Assembly (NCBI RefSeq): GCF_003201355.1
Contig: NZ_QICL01000039.1
Coordinates: 1-41,525 of the forward strand
DNA from: Indolivaga alginatilytica
GTDB lineage: Bacteria > Bacteroidota > Bacteroidia > Bacteroidales > Dysgonomonadaceae
Length of the DNA: 41,525 nucleotides
Reading direction: 5' to 3'
The translations under genes and the position numbers were made by a program. Positions 1 to 9,084 of the stretch are shown in pieces; positions within the stretch are counted from its first letter, which is position 1; each line of letters begins with the position of its first letter. The notes under the pieces were generated by a model. That model was not told where the DNA came from, did no database searches, and was given only the letters and a program-made list of their open reading frames with translations.

Positions 1-605
1 TTTATCAGTTTAAGCTCTTTCTTCTTGGGAATCATAACTGAAAAATAATGGGGATTATTCTTTTAAGTTAATGATTTTCAAGAGATTGAGCAAATAATCA
101 ATCGCTTATTTTATTGATTATAAACATTTTAACTAAACAAATCAGCGGAAAAGTTCAACTACTGATTCGCATAAGTTATTAAATTGTATCCTTTTATCTA
201 TAAATTAAAATAAGGTTTTACAAAATAAAGCACAAAACAGATGAGAATAAAAGATAGTTCAAAATGTGTTACTTTTGTTACCTTTGTTACTTTTTACAGC
301 ACAGACACTTGAAAAACAAGCTATTGAGAAACCGACAATAAAAGCAGGAAATGTTTACTTTGTAACCTGACAGTGGAAGTAAACGGATCAGGATTGCAAC
401 TATTGGAAGCAATGTGATTCTGAGGAAGCAACAAATACAAAGAGTTTGTTTCAAACATCGGCTCTCCTTAGTTTCTCAAAAAAGTAAAAAAATAACGAGT
501 ATATCTTAATCAATATAAAAATTAAGAAACAAGGAATTATACTGTACACATTTTACTAACTTTGTATTTATTAAAATAAACAAAAAAAGCAGATAGATAA
601 AACAT
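1..605. other. Gene-poor region upstream of dsbD
   Basis: I see no convincing gene here. The region is very AT-rich. At 261-315 it has a pyrimidine-rich tract with repeated TTACTTTTGTTAC-like words, resembling tracts at 36757-36827 and 36860-36905. The minus-strand open frame at 506-889 runs into dsbD and has no recognisable domain, so I treat it as a shadow. The last 50 bases hold the probable dsbD promoter. Confidence 0.5.
557..564 (+). promoter_or_regulatory. Probable dsbD -7 box
   Basis: TAACTTTG matches the Bacteroidetes -7 consensus TAnnTTTG and lies about 42 bases before the dsbD ATG. I do not see a clear TTG-type -33 element at the usual distance, so this rests on one box and its position. 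Confidence 0.4.
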
Positions 606-2618
606 ATGAAAAAAGGAATATTAGTTCTAATATTTATATTGTCTTTCTTTTCGGGAAAGCTACTGGCCGATGGACCCGTGTCCTGGAAAATGAGTATAGC
701 AGATAAGGGCAATGGCGAAATAGAATTAGTAGCCAACGCAACTGTTGCCCCCGGGTGGCACTTGTACGACACACAAATTCCCGATGGAGGACCTTTCCCT
801 ACATCAATATCTATTGATGAAATAAAGGGAGCCGTAGCAGTGGGCACATTCCACGCAGTTAACTCTAAACTACATAAAGATTTTGACAAGGTCTTTGAAA
901 TGGAAATTGGTTATTTTGAAAAGTCAGCCACTTTTGTTCAGAAATTCAAAATAACCGACAAAAGTAAATTTGTATTAAAAGGAGATATCAGAGCACAGGC
1001 TTGTAATGACAGAGAATGTACGCCTCCTATTCCCATTGATTTTAGTTTTACTTCGGGCAGTTTACCTGCCAGTGTAACAGTATCAACTGATGCCAAAGAA
1101 GTTCAAGTAACTGTATCAACAGATACTATCGCAACAGTAAGCACCGACAGTATTTCGCAAGCTCAAACAACAGACTCTCAAAATAGTGATCTTTGGACTC
1201 CTGTTATTAAGGAGTTAAATGAGTTTGGCGCAAAAGGCAGTGTATCGGGCAGATCTTTACTCTATATTTTCGGTGCAGGATTTATCGGAGGACTTATTGC
1301 TCTTATGACTCCTTGCGTATGGCCAATGATACCCATGACTGTAAGCTTCTTCTTGAAAAGAAATAAGAAAAACAGAGGCAAGGCCATTAAAGATGCAATT
1401 ATATACGGTCTATCTATTATAGTAATATATGTATTGCTAGGATTATTAGTTACCGCAATATTTGGAGCCAGCGCTTTGAATGACTTATCTACAAGTGCAT
1501 TATTTAATCTCATATTCTTTGGGCTACTCGTATTCTTTGCAATATCGTTCCTTGGAGCATTCGAACTGGTACTACCCGCTTCGTGGACCAATAAGATAGA
1601 TAGCAAAGCCGACTCCACAACGGGAATCATTAGCATATTCTTCATGGCATTTACACTAGCCTTAGTGTCATTCTCTTGTACCGGTCCTATTATCGGGACA
1701 TTACTTGTTGATGCTGCCAGTTCGGGCGATGTTATAGCTCCTGCAATAGGTATGTTTGCATTTGCATTTGCATTATCCATACCATTTGCATTGTTTGCTA
1801 TTTTCCCTTCTTTACTGGAAAGTATGCCTAAATCGGGTGGATGGCTCAATTCGGTTAAAGTAGTTTTAGGATTCCTTGAACTTGCTTTAGCTCTTAAATT
1901 CCTCTCGGTTGCAGACCTTGCTTACAAATGGGGTATTCTCGATCGTGAAGTATTCTTAGTATTATGGATTATCATTTTCGCATTGCTAGGTTTGTACTTG
2001 TTAGGCAAGCTGAAATTCGCACACGATAGTGATCTTAAGTATGTATCTGTACCCAGATTATTCATGGCGATTATATCACTGTCTTTTGCTCTTTATCTGG
2101 TACCGGGACTTTGGGGAGCACCCTTAAAATCGGTCAGTGCATTTACACCTCCATTGTTCACTCAAGATTTCAATCTGTATGACGGAGCCGTTCATGCCAA
2201 GTTTGACGATTATGAGGCCGGAATGGAATACGCAAAGATGAATAACAAACCTGTTATGATTGACTTCTCCGGATTCGGTTGTGTAAATTGCCGTAAGATG
2301 GAAGCATCGGTTTGGACAGATCCTCGTGTTAAACATTCTTTGGAAAACGACTATGTATTAATTACATTGATGGTGGATGACAAAGAAAAATTACCCGAAG
2401 TGATAGAGGTTGAAGAAAATGGTAAAACCACTAAACTGAAAACTATCGGCGACAAGTGGAGTTATCTACAAAGACATAAATTTGGAACCAATTCTCAACC
2501 ATACTATGTATTGCTTGACAATGCAGGTAACCCCATCGGTCCATCTTATGCGTATGACGAAGATGTAGAGAAATACTTAAACTTCTTGAAAATAGGAGTT
2601 GATAATTATAAAAAGTAA
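606..2618 (+). CDS. dsbD: Thiol:disulfide interchange protein DsbD
   Basis: Inner-membrane protein that passes electrons from cytoplasmic thioredoxin to periplasmic thiol proteins. All three DsbD modules are visible. A signal peptide (about 1-21) is followed by an N-terminal periplasmic domain with a cysteine pair C133/C138 (CNDREC). A roughly eight-segment membrane domain (about 215-510) carries the redox pair C237 (in TPCVWPMIP) and C358 (in SCTGP). A C-terminal thioredoxin-like domain has the C559-V-N-C562 active site. The length of 670 aa is normal for Bacteroidetes. A Thr/Ser/Val-rich linker with VSTD repeats (about 158-190) joins the first domain to the membrane part. A hairpin follows the gene. 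The function is well supported by the cysteine pattern. The partner proteins are not visible here. Confidence 0.93.
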   Translation: MKKGILVLIFILSFFSGKLLADGPVSWKMSIADKGNGEIELVANATVAPGWHLYDTQIPDGGPFPTSISIDEIKGAVAVGTFHAVNSKLHKDFDKVFEMEIGYFEKSATFVQKFKITDKSKFVLKGDIRAQACNDRECTPPIPIDFSFTSGSLPASVTVSTDAKEVQVTVSTDTIATVSTDSISQAQTTDSQNSDLWTPVIKELNEFGAKGSVSGRSLLYIFGAGFIGGLIALMTPCVWPMIPMTVSFFLKRNKKNRGKAIKDAIIYGLSIIVIYVLLGLLVTAIFGASALNDLSTSALFNLIFFGLLVFFAISFLGAFELVLPASWTNKIDSKADSTTGIISIFFMAFTLALVSFSCTGPIIGTLLVDAASSGDVIAPAIGMFAFAFALSIPFALFAIFPSLLESMPKSGGWLNSVKVVLGFLELALALKFLSVADLAYKWGILDREVFLVLWIIIFALLGLYLLGKLKFAHDSDLKYVSVPRLFMAIISLSFALYLVPGLWGAPLKSVSAFTPPLFTQDFNLYDGAVHAKFDDYEAGMEYAKMNNKPVMIDFSGFGCVNCRKMEASVWTDPRVKHSLENDYVLITLMVDDKEKLPEVIEVEENGKTTKLKTIGDKWSYLQRHKFGTNSQPYYVLLDNAGNPIGPSYAYDEDVEKYLNFLKIGVDNYKK

Positions 2619-2642
2619 AGTCATAAACCTTTTACAATAATT

Positions 2643-2671
2643 AAAATAGCAGATCTAGAATCTGCTATTTT
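2643..2671 (+). terminator. Hairpin between dsbD and mazG
   Basis: AAAATAGCAGAT pairs perfectly with ATCTGCTATTTT around a five-base loop, a 12-bp stem, and is followed by CTTTC. It starts 25 bases after the dsbD stop and ends 17 bases before the mazG start. It fits a terminator or attenuator. Confidence 0.6.
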
Positions 2672-2688
2672 CTTTCATAAACACTACG

Positions 2689-3474
2689 ATGAATACAAGA
2701 GAGCAAAAAATGGAAGCTTTTGGACGTTTACTCCATATTATGGACGAGTTGCGTGTAAAATGCCCTTGGGATGTGAAACAGACAAACGAAAGTCTAAGGA
2801 CAAACACAATAGAAGAAACCTACGAATTGTGCGAGGCAATCATAAGAGACGACAATCAGGAGATAAAAAAAGAACTGGGTGATGTACTTCTTCATATTGT
2901 TTTCTACTCGAAAATAGGTGAAGAGAAAGGTGAATTTGATGTTGCAGACGTATGTAATTCTCTTTGTGACAAGCTTATTTACCGCCATCCACACGTATTT
3001 GGCGACGATGCTGCAAAAACAGCAGGAGAGGTCGAACAATCGTGGGAACAATTGAAACTGAAAGAAAAAGGAGGTAACAAAACAGTGCTCGAAGGAGTTC
3101 CCGCCTCACTATCTTCAATAGCCAAAGCACACCGCATACAAGATAAGGCTCGCAATGCAGGTTTCGACTGGGAGCAAAAAGAAGATGTATGGATAAAGGT
3201 AAAAGAAGAAATTAACGAATTCGAAACCGAAATAAACTCTATGGATGCCCATAAAATGGAAGCCGAATTTGGAGACTTATTTTTCAGCCTCATAAATGCA
3301 GCTCGTCTATACAAAGTAAATCCCGATAATGCATTGGAGCGTACCAATCAGAAATTTATTTACAGATTCAATCATATAGAGCAGGAAGCTAAAAGGCTAG
3401 GCAAGAACCTCAAAGATATGACTCTTGAAGAAATGGATATTCTTTGGAACGAAGCTAAAAACATAGTCCTATAA
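2689..3474 (+). CDS. mazG: Nucleoside triphosphate pyrophosphohydrolase MazG
   Basis: Cytosolic enzyme that hydrolyses (d)NTPs to (d)NMP and pyrophosphate, a house-cleaning role. The N-terminal MazG domain has the Mg-binding EExxE...ExxD arrangement: EETYELCE near residue 43, then KKELGDVL about 20 residues later. A second MazG-like repeat at the C-terminus contains KEEINEFETE and EAEFGDLFF near residues 175-205. At 261 aa it matches the two-domain E. coli-type MazG. The N-terminal segment HIMDELRVKCPWDVKQT is typical of the family. The first ATG gives this N-terminus directly. It lies between dsbD and folA on the same strand but is probably separated from dsbD by the hairpin. Confidence 0.95.
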   Translation: MNTREQKMEAFGRLLHIMDELRVKCPWDVKQTNESLRTNTIEETYELCEAIIRDDNQEIKKELGDVLLHIVFYSKIGEEKGEFDVADVCNSLCDKLIYRHPHVFGDDAAKTAGEVEQSWEQLKLKEKGGNKTVLEGVPASLSSIAKAHRIQDKARNAGFDWEQKEDVWIKVKEEINEFETEINSMDAHKMEAEFGDLFFSLINAARLYKVNPDNALERTNQKFIYRFNHIEQEAKRLGKNLKDMTLEEMDILWNEAKNIVL

Positions 3475-3476
3475 AT

Positions 3477-3570
3477 AAGGTTATAAACCTTTTTATTGCT
3501 TTAACTGAGCTAACAACCAGAAACAGTTATAGTGATAAAATATCGCATTAAATATTTAACATTACTAAAC
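3477..3570 (+). repeat. Dispersed intergenic repeat, copy A
   Basis: This segment of about 94 bases lies between mazG and folA and closely matches 27147-27239. Both copies open with AAGGT-n5-ACCTTTTTATTGCT and close with CATTAAATATTT-n-ACATTACTAAA. The opening word forms a small dyad (AGGT...ACCT). Copy A ends eight bases before the folA ATG, so it forms most of the leader of that gene. Confidence 0.6.
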
Positions 3571-3578
3571 CTCAGATT

Positions 3579-4073
3579 ATGGCTATCATATCTATCATAG
3601 TAGCAATAGACGAAAAAAACGCTATTGGAAAAGACAATCAACTACTGTGTCATTTACCTAATGATCTTAAATACTTTAAGAGTGTTACACAAGGTCATAC
3701 AGTAATCATGGGTAGAAATACTTATGAGTCTCTACCCAACGGAGCATTACCCAATCGCAGAAATATAGTATTAAGCAGAAACAAAGACCTGCAACTTGAT
3801 AAATGTGAAGTATGTTCTTCTTTAGAAGATGCAATAGCTTTATGCAATAGCGAAACCGAGGTTTTTATAATAGGAGGTGCAACTGTATACAACAAAGCCA
3901 TTGATTTATCGGATAAGCTTTATATTACCTATATTCATCACCAGTTTGAAGGTACTGATGCATTCTTTCCAAAAATAGACGAGGATAAATGGATGGAAAA
4001 CTCACGTATTGACAATGAAGCTGATGAGAAGAACAAATATGCTCATACTTTTGTTGTATATAACAAGAAGTAA
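3579..4073 (+). CDS. folA: Dihydrofolate reductase FolA
   Basis: Cytosolic enzyme that reduces dihydrofolate to tetrahydrofolate with NADPH, needed for thymidylate and purine synthesis. The 164-aa length is typical. Visible motifs are the N-terminal IISIIVAID strand, the substrate acid D29 in HLPNDLKYFK, the cofactor segment GRNTYESLP, PNRRNIVLSR, and IIGGATVY near residue 107. Residue 24 is Cys (codon TGT) where bacterial enzymes nearly always have Trp in the W-[HN]-L-P motif. The rest of the active site looks intact, so I still call it functional. No thyA is seen beside it in this window. Confidence 0.94.
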   Translation: MAIISIIVAIDEKNAIGKDNQLLCHLPNDLKYFKSVTQGHTVIMGRNTYESLPNGALPNRRNIVLSRNKDLQLDKCEVCSSLEDAIALCNSETEVFIIGGATVYNKAIDLSDKLYITYIHHQFEGTDAFFPKIDEDKWMENSRIDNEADEKNKYAHTFVVYNKK

Positions 4074-4092
4074 GGAGGCATAACAAAAAATA

Positions 4093-4128
4093 AAGGAGGC
4101 TATATCAATAACTGATAATAACCTCCTT
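4093..4128 (+). terminator. Possible folA terminator
   Basis: AAGGAGG and CCTCCTT can pair across a 22-base loop, about 20 bases after the folA stop. The loop is long and the T-run is poor. A second AAGGAGGC at 4072-4079 could compete for the same partner. Weak call. Confidence 0.35.
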
Positions 4129-4374
4129 CTCATAGCATTAAATATATTTCATCAAATACATACAAAATGTATTATATACATTAATCATCTAAGACACAAA
4201 CTCGCACAAAAGACAGACTTAAACAATTGAATCTATCACTTTGAATCACAAAGATAGATTAATCAATTCAGAAAGTCAAAATTAAGATAAATAAACAATA
4301 AAAAGTAAGGTTTTAAAACTTATTTTATCTAAAACTCTCACTGTTCCTCCATTTTTTTATATTTGTAAAGAATA

Positions 4375-4411
4375 AAGTCACAGACCTTGTTATTATTTTG
4401 GCAAGTAACCA
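4375..4411 (+). repeat. Dispersed intergenic repeat, truncated copy C
   Basis: The words GTCACAGACCT, TTATT and GGCAAGTA match the first part of copy B (27147-27239) in the same order. The match is lost after about 40 bases. It ends 30 bases before the left end of the insertion-sequence remnant. Confidence 0.45.
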
Positions 4412-4483
4412 CTCGCTCTCCACGAAGACAGGATAAAAAATTGTCTTGTCCTAAAATAGGTTGACAATAAAACATGTAAACCA

Positions 4484-4687
4484 ATGTCAGTACAAAGAAG
4501 AAGAGGTAGCCTACCTCGATTATTAAAACAAGGGATTATTCTGGACTATTTAAGTGATAGTAAGAGTTCTTATATGCTCAGTGTCGAACATGGTATTACC
4601 ATCAACAGTATAAACAAGATGGTAAACAGAAAAACATTTTTATATTTAAGGATCAATTATCCATACCGATTATGGAACGTCAATTGA
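4484..4687 (+). pseudogene. Remnant of IS3-family OrfA
   Basis: This 67-aa open frame lies just inside the left inverted repeat, where IS3 elements encode the helix-turn-helix protein OrfA. The segment IILDYLSDSKSSYMLSVEHG resembles the start of an OrfA HTH region. After about residue 45 the frame no longer looks like OrfA, which fits a frameshift or deletion. It is too short to be functional. Confidence 0.5.
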
Positions 4688-4744
4688 ATATGCCCCGACT
4701 CAAAGTTAAAGGCTATCAGATTATGGGCGATATACTTCAAGAAG

Positions 4745-5113
4745 TTTGATACATCATTCGGACAGAGGAACTCAATACTGCTATAGTTATGATTCTGTAA
4801 AACTATTAAAACAAAGTCATACCGAATCAGTATGACTGAAAACGGAGATCTTTATCAGAATGCTCTGGCAGAAAGAATAAACGGCATCTTAAAGGATGAG
4901 TGGCTGGATCATGAGCAGTTTATCCGTTTTGATCAGCTAAGGCAAAGGATCTATGAAATCATTGCCATTTATAATTATAAACGACCTCATTTAAGTTGTG
5001 ATATGAAAACTCCAAACCAGGCTTATCTGTTATCAGGAACAATCAGAAAGCAATGGAGTAAAAGAGCTCATAGAAACTATCTAAGTAAAACATGTGATGT
5101 AAACTTAGGATAG
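4745..5113 (+). pseudogene. Remnant of IS3-family transposase OrfB (integrase core)
   Basis: The frame starting at 4745 reads LIHHSDRGTQYCS, the DDE region around the second catalytic Asp. It then hits a stop at 4833-4835. Shifting by one base at about 4830, the next frame continues MTENGDLYQNALAERINGIL, with the catalytic Glu in ALAER, and YNYKRPHLSCDMKTPNQAY, the classic OrfB C-terminus. The first catalytic Asp and the N-terminal two thirds are missing. The frameshift and deletion make this a dead transposase. Confidence 0.85.
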
Positions 5114-5170
5114 GAATATATATTTTATAATAAAGCTAACTATCTATTATTCATTATCTATCAACCTATT

Positions 5171-6241
5171 TTAGGGTAAGACAGTATAGTGTATACGTAT
5201 ATTACATATGGCTTTACGCAACTGAGGGTAAAAATCTCTTAACATCAGTGCATAAGGACGTCCTCCAGCTAAAGTTTCCAGTTTTCTTTTTCGCTGTGCC
5301 ACATCCTCCGTATTCTTGATGATAGAAATTATTTCTTCTTTGTGATCAATAGAAGAATTTTCCAGTAAAGTCAGAAGATCATCCCAATTTTCACCTCCAT
5401 AGGTTATATTGTACTTATCCGTTGGCAGATCAATATTTTCTAAAAGATATTGTTTTAGTGCTTGCACACGCTGTTCCGACAATTGCTCATTTCTCCTAAC
5501 TCCACCTTCTGGAGAAGCATATCCTTCGATCTCTATGGCTGTGATATTAATATTTTTATTGGACTTCAACTCATTAATGAGATTATCCATTTGTTCAAAT
5601 TGAGCAGAATTATTATTATAATCCTCCTTAATAACCGATATTCCAACTGGGAAATATACTGTAATTGTTTGTGTCTCGGTTCTTCCTTTCGAAACAGCAA
5701 TAATTTCAGCAGGCTTCGGACGTTCTTGTACCTCAGGTGCAACTGTGGTTATTCCGACTACCCTATTTTCAGCCGATTGTTCATTATAGCCACCACAACC
5801 GCAGATGTCTTCTTTAAGGTATAAGGAAGCATTATTCATCCAAGGCTCAAAAGCAATTACCTGATTATAGTTGAGAGGCTCTTTAGTGTCTTTTACGGAT
5901 TGTAATACATGAAGCGGATAATCACCGGAATGTTGTTTATCTAAGGCTACGGATCTTATATAGGCTTTCTGGCGGGCACTACCATTAACGACGATGGCAG
6001 GAAGTTCGACTCTATTGTCCGGAGTCGCTAAAACAGGAGTCAAAGTCAGCATACGCTGGTTGTCAATTCTCAAACTGCTCAAATCCATCTGCATACTCAC
6101 CAATACAGAGTTTGCCTGTTGTTTAGCTTCGGCATTCGTAATATTTACTTGTCCCTTATACATCTGCTGACTAAAGGCAGGTGAAATAGAATTACAAAGC
6201 AATATTACAATAAGGATTCTATATATATAATTTATTTTCAT
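5171..6241 (-). CDS. DUF3868/OmpA-like outer-membrane protein, last gene of fimbrial operon
   Basis: A 356-aa protein with a signal peptide (about 1-25, ending in SPAFSQ). The N-terminal part (27-150) looks like DUF3868. The C-terminal part (about 195-345) is OmpA-like, with GYASPEGG at 240-247 and NEQLSEQRVQALKQYL after it, the peptidoglycan-binding signature. Such genes commonly close Bacteroidales fimbrial operons next to a DUF3575 gene, which lies 12 bases upstream here. A role in outer-membrane anchoring or assembly is plausible but inferred. The final codons and the stop lie inside the right end of the insertion sequence, so the native C-terminus has been replaced by a few element-encoded residues. 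The OmpA core seems complete. Confidence 0.8.
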   Translation of the reverse strand: MKINYIYRILIVILLCNSISPAFSQQMYKGQVNITNAEAKQQANSVLVSMQMDLSSLRIDNQRMLTLTPVLATPDNRVELPAIVVNGSARQKAYIRSVALDKQHSGDYPLHVLQSVKDTKEPLNYNQVIAFEPWMNNASLYLKEDICGCGGYNEQSAENRVVGITTVAPEVQERPKPAEIIAVSKGRTETQTITVYFPVGISVIKEDYNNNSAQFEQMDNLINELKSNKNINITAIEIEGYASPEGGVRRNEQLSEQRVQALKQYLLENIDLPTDKYNITYGGENWDDLLTLLENSSIDHKEEIISIIKNTEDVAQRKRKLETLAGGRPYALMLRDFYPQLRKAICNIRIHYTVLP

Positions 6242-6253
6242 TATTTTATATTT

Positions 6254-6835
6254 TTACTTGAGAATATAAATTAAACTTATACCTGCTTTGGTTGGTCCCC
6301 AATAATGTCGAGTATCGTCTTTTATTTTTGAACCACATTCTCCACAATCGAATTTACTATAATCCAGATATGCATAGCCTAAGCCAATTGTAGCTTCTAT
6401 ACTCCACCGTTTATTTAAAATCCAATGGTAACCGTATGAGATACCTGCTCCGTACAGATCGCCTTCATAGCGGTACTTATCTAATCCCAGCATACTGATT
6501 CCTCCCACATTAAATTGTCCATAGTGTGCATGCAGACCAAAGAAATGTCCATTAAATCGTTCACACAACCAATAACGAAGTTCGGGTTGTACCAGAAAAT
6601 GTTTAAGTTTCTTATTGCTTCCCAAATTCCAAGGGTTATAGTTACCGGATACATCAAGAGTCAATTTCTTCGAAAGTCCCATTTCCACCCCTATGTTAAG
6701 TGTAGTCGTAGCCAAATAGAGCGCGTTTGTTTTTAGCGCCCATGTTGGCGCATAATAATCGCTTTTTTCGGACTGCCCGTAAGTATTAATCGCAATAATA
6801 AGGATTAAGCTTAAGAATAACAGCCGCTTTGTCAT
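6254..6835 (-). CDS. DUF3575 domain protein, fimbrial operon
   Basis: About 193 aa with a cleavable signal peptide (MTKRLLFLSLILIIAINTYG) and a body rich in aromatic alternating strands, such as WALKTNALYLATTTLNIGVE and FLVQPELRYWL. This is typical of the DUF3575 family, probably a small outer-membrane beta-barrel. It sits between the fimbrial subunits and the DUF3868/OmpA gene, the usual neighbourhood for this family. I chose the second ATG, residue 7 of the longer frame that starts at 6853. It begins the signal peptide cleanly and has GGAAAG about nine bases upstream. The exact function is unknown. Confidence 0.8.
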   Translation of the reverse strand: MTKRLLFLSLILIIAINTYGQSEKSDYYAPTWALKTNALYLATTTLNIGVEMGLSKKLTLDVSGNYNPWNLGSNKKLKHFLVQPELRYWLCERFNGHFFGLHAHYGQFNVGGISMLGLDKYRYEGDLYGAGISYGYHWILNKRWSIEATIGLGYAYLDYSKFDCGECGSKIKDDTRHYWGPTKAGISLIYILK

Positions 6836-6893
6836 ATTTATATTTCTTTCCATCTTTTATCTTAATTAAAAAATTAGTGAGAATATTGTATCT

Positions 6894-9065
6894 CTATTTG
6901 ACTATTATTATGGGGGCAGCCAGAAGTTGCTCAACGGTGTAAGACCCTGTATATGAAGATGTCGTAAAAGTTAGCATATCCGATAACTTTGCTCCTGTTT
7001 TAATAGGAAAAGAATAAGTGCTGTTGGAATTACTGTTACTTGTTGTAAAATTGGCAACAATAGCAGTATTTGATGACGTTATACTATAGTTAGGTATATT
7101 AAGCTGCGAGCCGTTAACAAGAGCCCTGATACTGTTTGTAACAGTGGTATTCGCTGTCAGCACATTATCATAGCTGATGGTTGTAGGCGCAAATCCGGCT
7201 GCCGAGATAGTAACATTTTCTTTACTGATATTTTTATTTGATGTAAATGCAACTGTTTGAACACCCGATGGAGCCGTAGTATAGACATATTGGTACCCGC
7301 CGGTTACCGCAGTCCAGCCTGTTTGAGTAGTTTTAAGATTACTTGTGGCTATAAATACCGTTAATGGATAGGTTGCCAGATTACCCGTTATATCGGATAG
7401 TGTAAACCGATATGTGGCAGTAGCGTTTGTTCCATAATTCACTACATTGGTGGTAGCCGTATTATTGATAGATACACTGCTAAAGTGACGGGCTTGTAAG
7501 GCTACAGAAGCCGTTGTAAAATAATCATTTTCGATTGTTACGGTTTCATCATTGTTTTCGAGGCTTGTTTTGAAATTCAAGCTTTTAGCACCAGCTTCGG
7601 TTGCCCAATAAATATACTTATAAACGCCTGCAACATATTCGATCTGCATATTCTGATTGGGGCTGACCGGATATAAGTTTTTTGAAGTGATTGAACATTT
7701 AAGCGGAAATAAGGCAGTCGGAACAGTACCCGGTATATTAAAATTAAGTGTTACAGCCTGATCTTTAGCCGTGTATACAGCAGGAGAAAATGTCACAGGG
7801 GTAAACAAATATGCAGGACTTGCAACAACTGTAATTACACGGGATAATATACCTGCCTTGACTACAAATGTAGCTTGCTGCTGGCCGGCTACAACAGCAG
7901 CAACTGTCGCTGTAATAGTACCGGTTCCATTATATTGCAGACCGCTTAAAATACTTCCTTGATCTTGCAACAGAGAAACACTTATTAACGAATTATTCGC
8001 AGTTCCGTTTACGGTATAACTGGCGGTCATCGACAAAGTTCCTGCTTTTGTAAATAAGTAGTTTACGTTACTAACAGTCAATATATTATTATTTGCATCA
8101 GCAATAGATGTCGACTCCTTTAGTATTTCGGCATAAATATTATTCGATGGCTCTGCATTTTTCGCATCCTCAAATGATGCCGTACCACTTGCATTTCCAT
8201 TAAATGATTGTATAACAACACGGTATAAGTAATTCCGAACAATAGCAAGAGGTTGTTTACTTGTGTTAAGAAATTGTATTTTATAAAATAATTCAGCACC
8301 CCCATTTAATTTTCCTTTTATAATAATATATGTTTGATCACTGAAAAGATTTTGATTCTCGAACATATATTTCGGATTCAAATCGCAATTGCCTGCAACC
8401 TGACTCGCTTTGTCTACAGTGCCTTGTGGAATGGTAGGTATATTGTCTATAATCAAGAAAGGGGTCGGGGTCGATGTTGGGTTGAATGGAGCAACAGTTC
8501 CCCTAGTGGTATAATTGGCAATAGCGTAACCTGTGAGCTGAAAATTAGCAGCTCCACTGTTTTCTACCGTTACTTTAGCCTGATTTCTAAATAAGGTTAC
8601 GTTGATAGTTGAGGGTAAGGTACTAATTACATTACGTCCCCAAAATGCTATAGTATTACCACTTAATGAAGGGATTAGCTCTTTTTCATCTTTTTGAAAA
8701 GCGCTCCTGTCATCAAATGATGCCCACTGATCATAATTTGCAACGAAGTGTATTATGCTGGCGTTGCTAGGTACCTGCGCTTTAAAAGAGCCAGTGCCGA
8801 TGCCACCGCTTTCGGTGCTGGTAAGATTTGTAGCCAGTACACGTTCAAGGAATAATCCATTGGCATCGAATACCAGCAAATAAATATTATTTATTATATT
8901 ATCGTAAGCCGATCTGGTTTGCAACGATTTATACTCAGGAATTTCCAATGAAAAATTTAGCGTAGTCTTGCTCGTTTCTCCTCCATTATCATTGATTACT
9001 GTATCATCCTGACATGAAAACAACGCCAAAAATAAGATTGAATATATGTATATGATTTTTTTCAT
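6894..9065 (-). CDS. Large fimbrillin-like lipoprotein (minor or tip subunit)
   Basis: A 723-aa lipoprotein with the lipobox LFSC (C18). The N-terminal half is a fimbrillin-type beta domain. The strand TLNFSLEIPEYKSLQTRS is followed by the FimA/Mfa1-like core IYLLVFDANGLFLERV and VHFVANYD-like segment IHFVANYD. The likely maturation site is after R51. The C-terminal half (about 320-700) is a string of Ig-like beta domains rich in Thr, Asn and Ser, suggesting a stalk or adhesive tip. It lies 19 bases downstream of the 667-aa gene, so they are probably co-transcribed. The family assignment rests on pattern and context. The ligand is not predictable. Confidence 0.72.
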   Translation of the reverse strand: MKKIIYIYSILFLALFSCQDDTVINDNGGETSKTTLNFSLEIPEYKSLQTRSAYDNIINNIYLLVFDANGLFLERVLATNLTSTESGGIGTGSFKAQVPSNASIIHFVANYDQWASFDDRSAFQKDEKELIPSLSGNTIAFWGRNVISTLPSTINVTLFRNQAKVTVENSGAANFQLTGYAIANYTTRGTVAPFNPTSTPTPFLIIDNIPTIPQGTVDKASQVAGNCDLNPKYMFENQNLFSDQTYIIIKGKLNGGAELFYKIQFLNTSKQPLAIVRNYLYRVVIQSFNGNASGTASFEDAKNAEPSNNIYAEILKESTSIADANNNILTVSNVNYLFTKAGTLSMTASYTVNGTANNSLISVSLLQDQGSILSGLQYNGTGTITATVAAVVAGQQQATFVVKAGILSRVITVVASPAYLFTPVTFSPAVYTAKDQAVTLNFNIPGTVPTALFPLKCSITSKNLYPVSPNQNMQIEYVAGVYKYIYWATEAGAKSLNFKTSLENNDETVTIENDYFTTASVALQARHFSSVSINNTATTNVVNYGTNATATYRFTLSDITGNLATYPLTVFIATSNLKTTQTGWTAVTGGYQYVYTTAPSGVQTVAFTSNKNISKENVTISAAGFAPTTISYDNVLTANTTVTNSIRALVNGSQLNIPNYSITSSNTAIVANFTTSNSNSNSTYSFPIKTGAKLSDMLTFTTSSYTGSYTVEQLLAAPIIIVK

Positions 9066-9084
9066 CTTCTAAACATTTAAGCTT

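Larger units (their letters stand above)
4074..4441. other. AT-rich intergenic stretch with a weak hairpin and repeat fragment
   Basis: No gene is visible. A possible folA terminator (AAGGAGG at 4093-4099 with CCTCCTT at 4122-4128) lies at the start. A CATTAAATAT word resembling the dispersed repeat end follows near 4137. A 37-base partial match to the repeat sits at 4375-4411, just left of the insertion-sequence remnant. Confidence 0.45.
4442..5183 (+). mobile_element. Decayed IS3-family (IS150-like) insertion sequence
   Basis: The left end begins TGTCTTGTCCTAAAATAGG. The right end, read on the minus strand, begins TGTCTTACCCTAAAATAGG. These are terminal inverted repeats of about 25 bases with few mismatches and TG...CA ends. 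Between them lie broken pieces of two transposase frames. The element is 742 bases long, where intact relatives are usually about 1.2-1.4 kb, so it has internal deletions. I see no matching target-site duplication at the two junctions. The right end overlaps the last codons of the neighbouring OmpA-like gene. Confidence 0.8.

Noticed and set aside
506-889. 127-aa minus-strand open frame overlapping the dsbD start
   Set aside because: It runs antisense to a clear DsbD signal peptide and domain and has no recognisable motif.
1262-1849. 195-aa minus-strand open frame inside dsbD
   Set aside because: Shadow frame of a membrane domain with no domain of its own.
4442-5183. Active insertion sequence
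   Set aside because: The transposase is frameshifted at about 4830 and lacks most of its N-terminal part, so it cannot move by itself.
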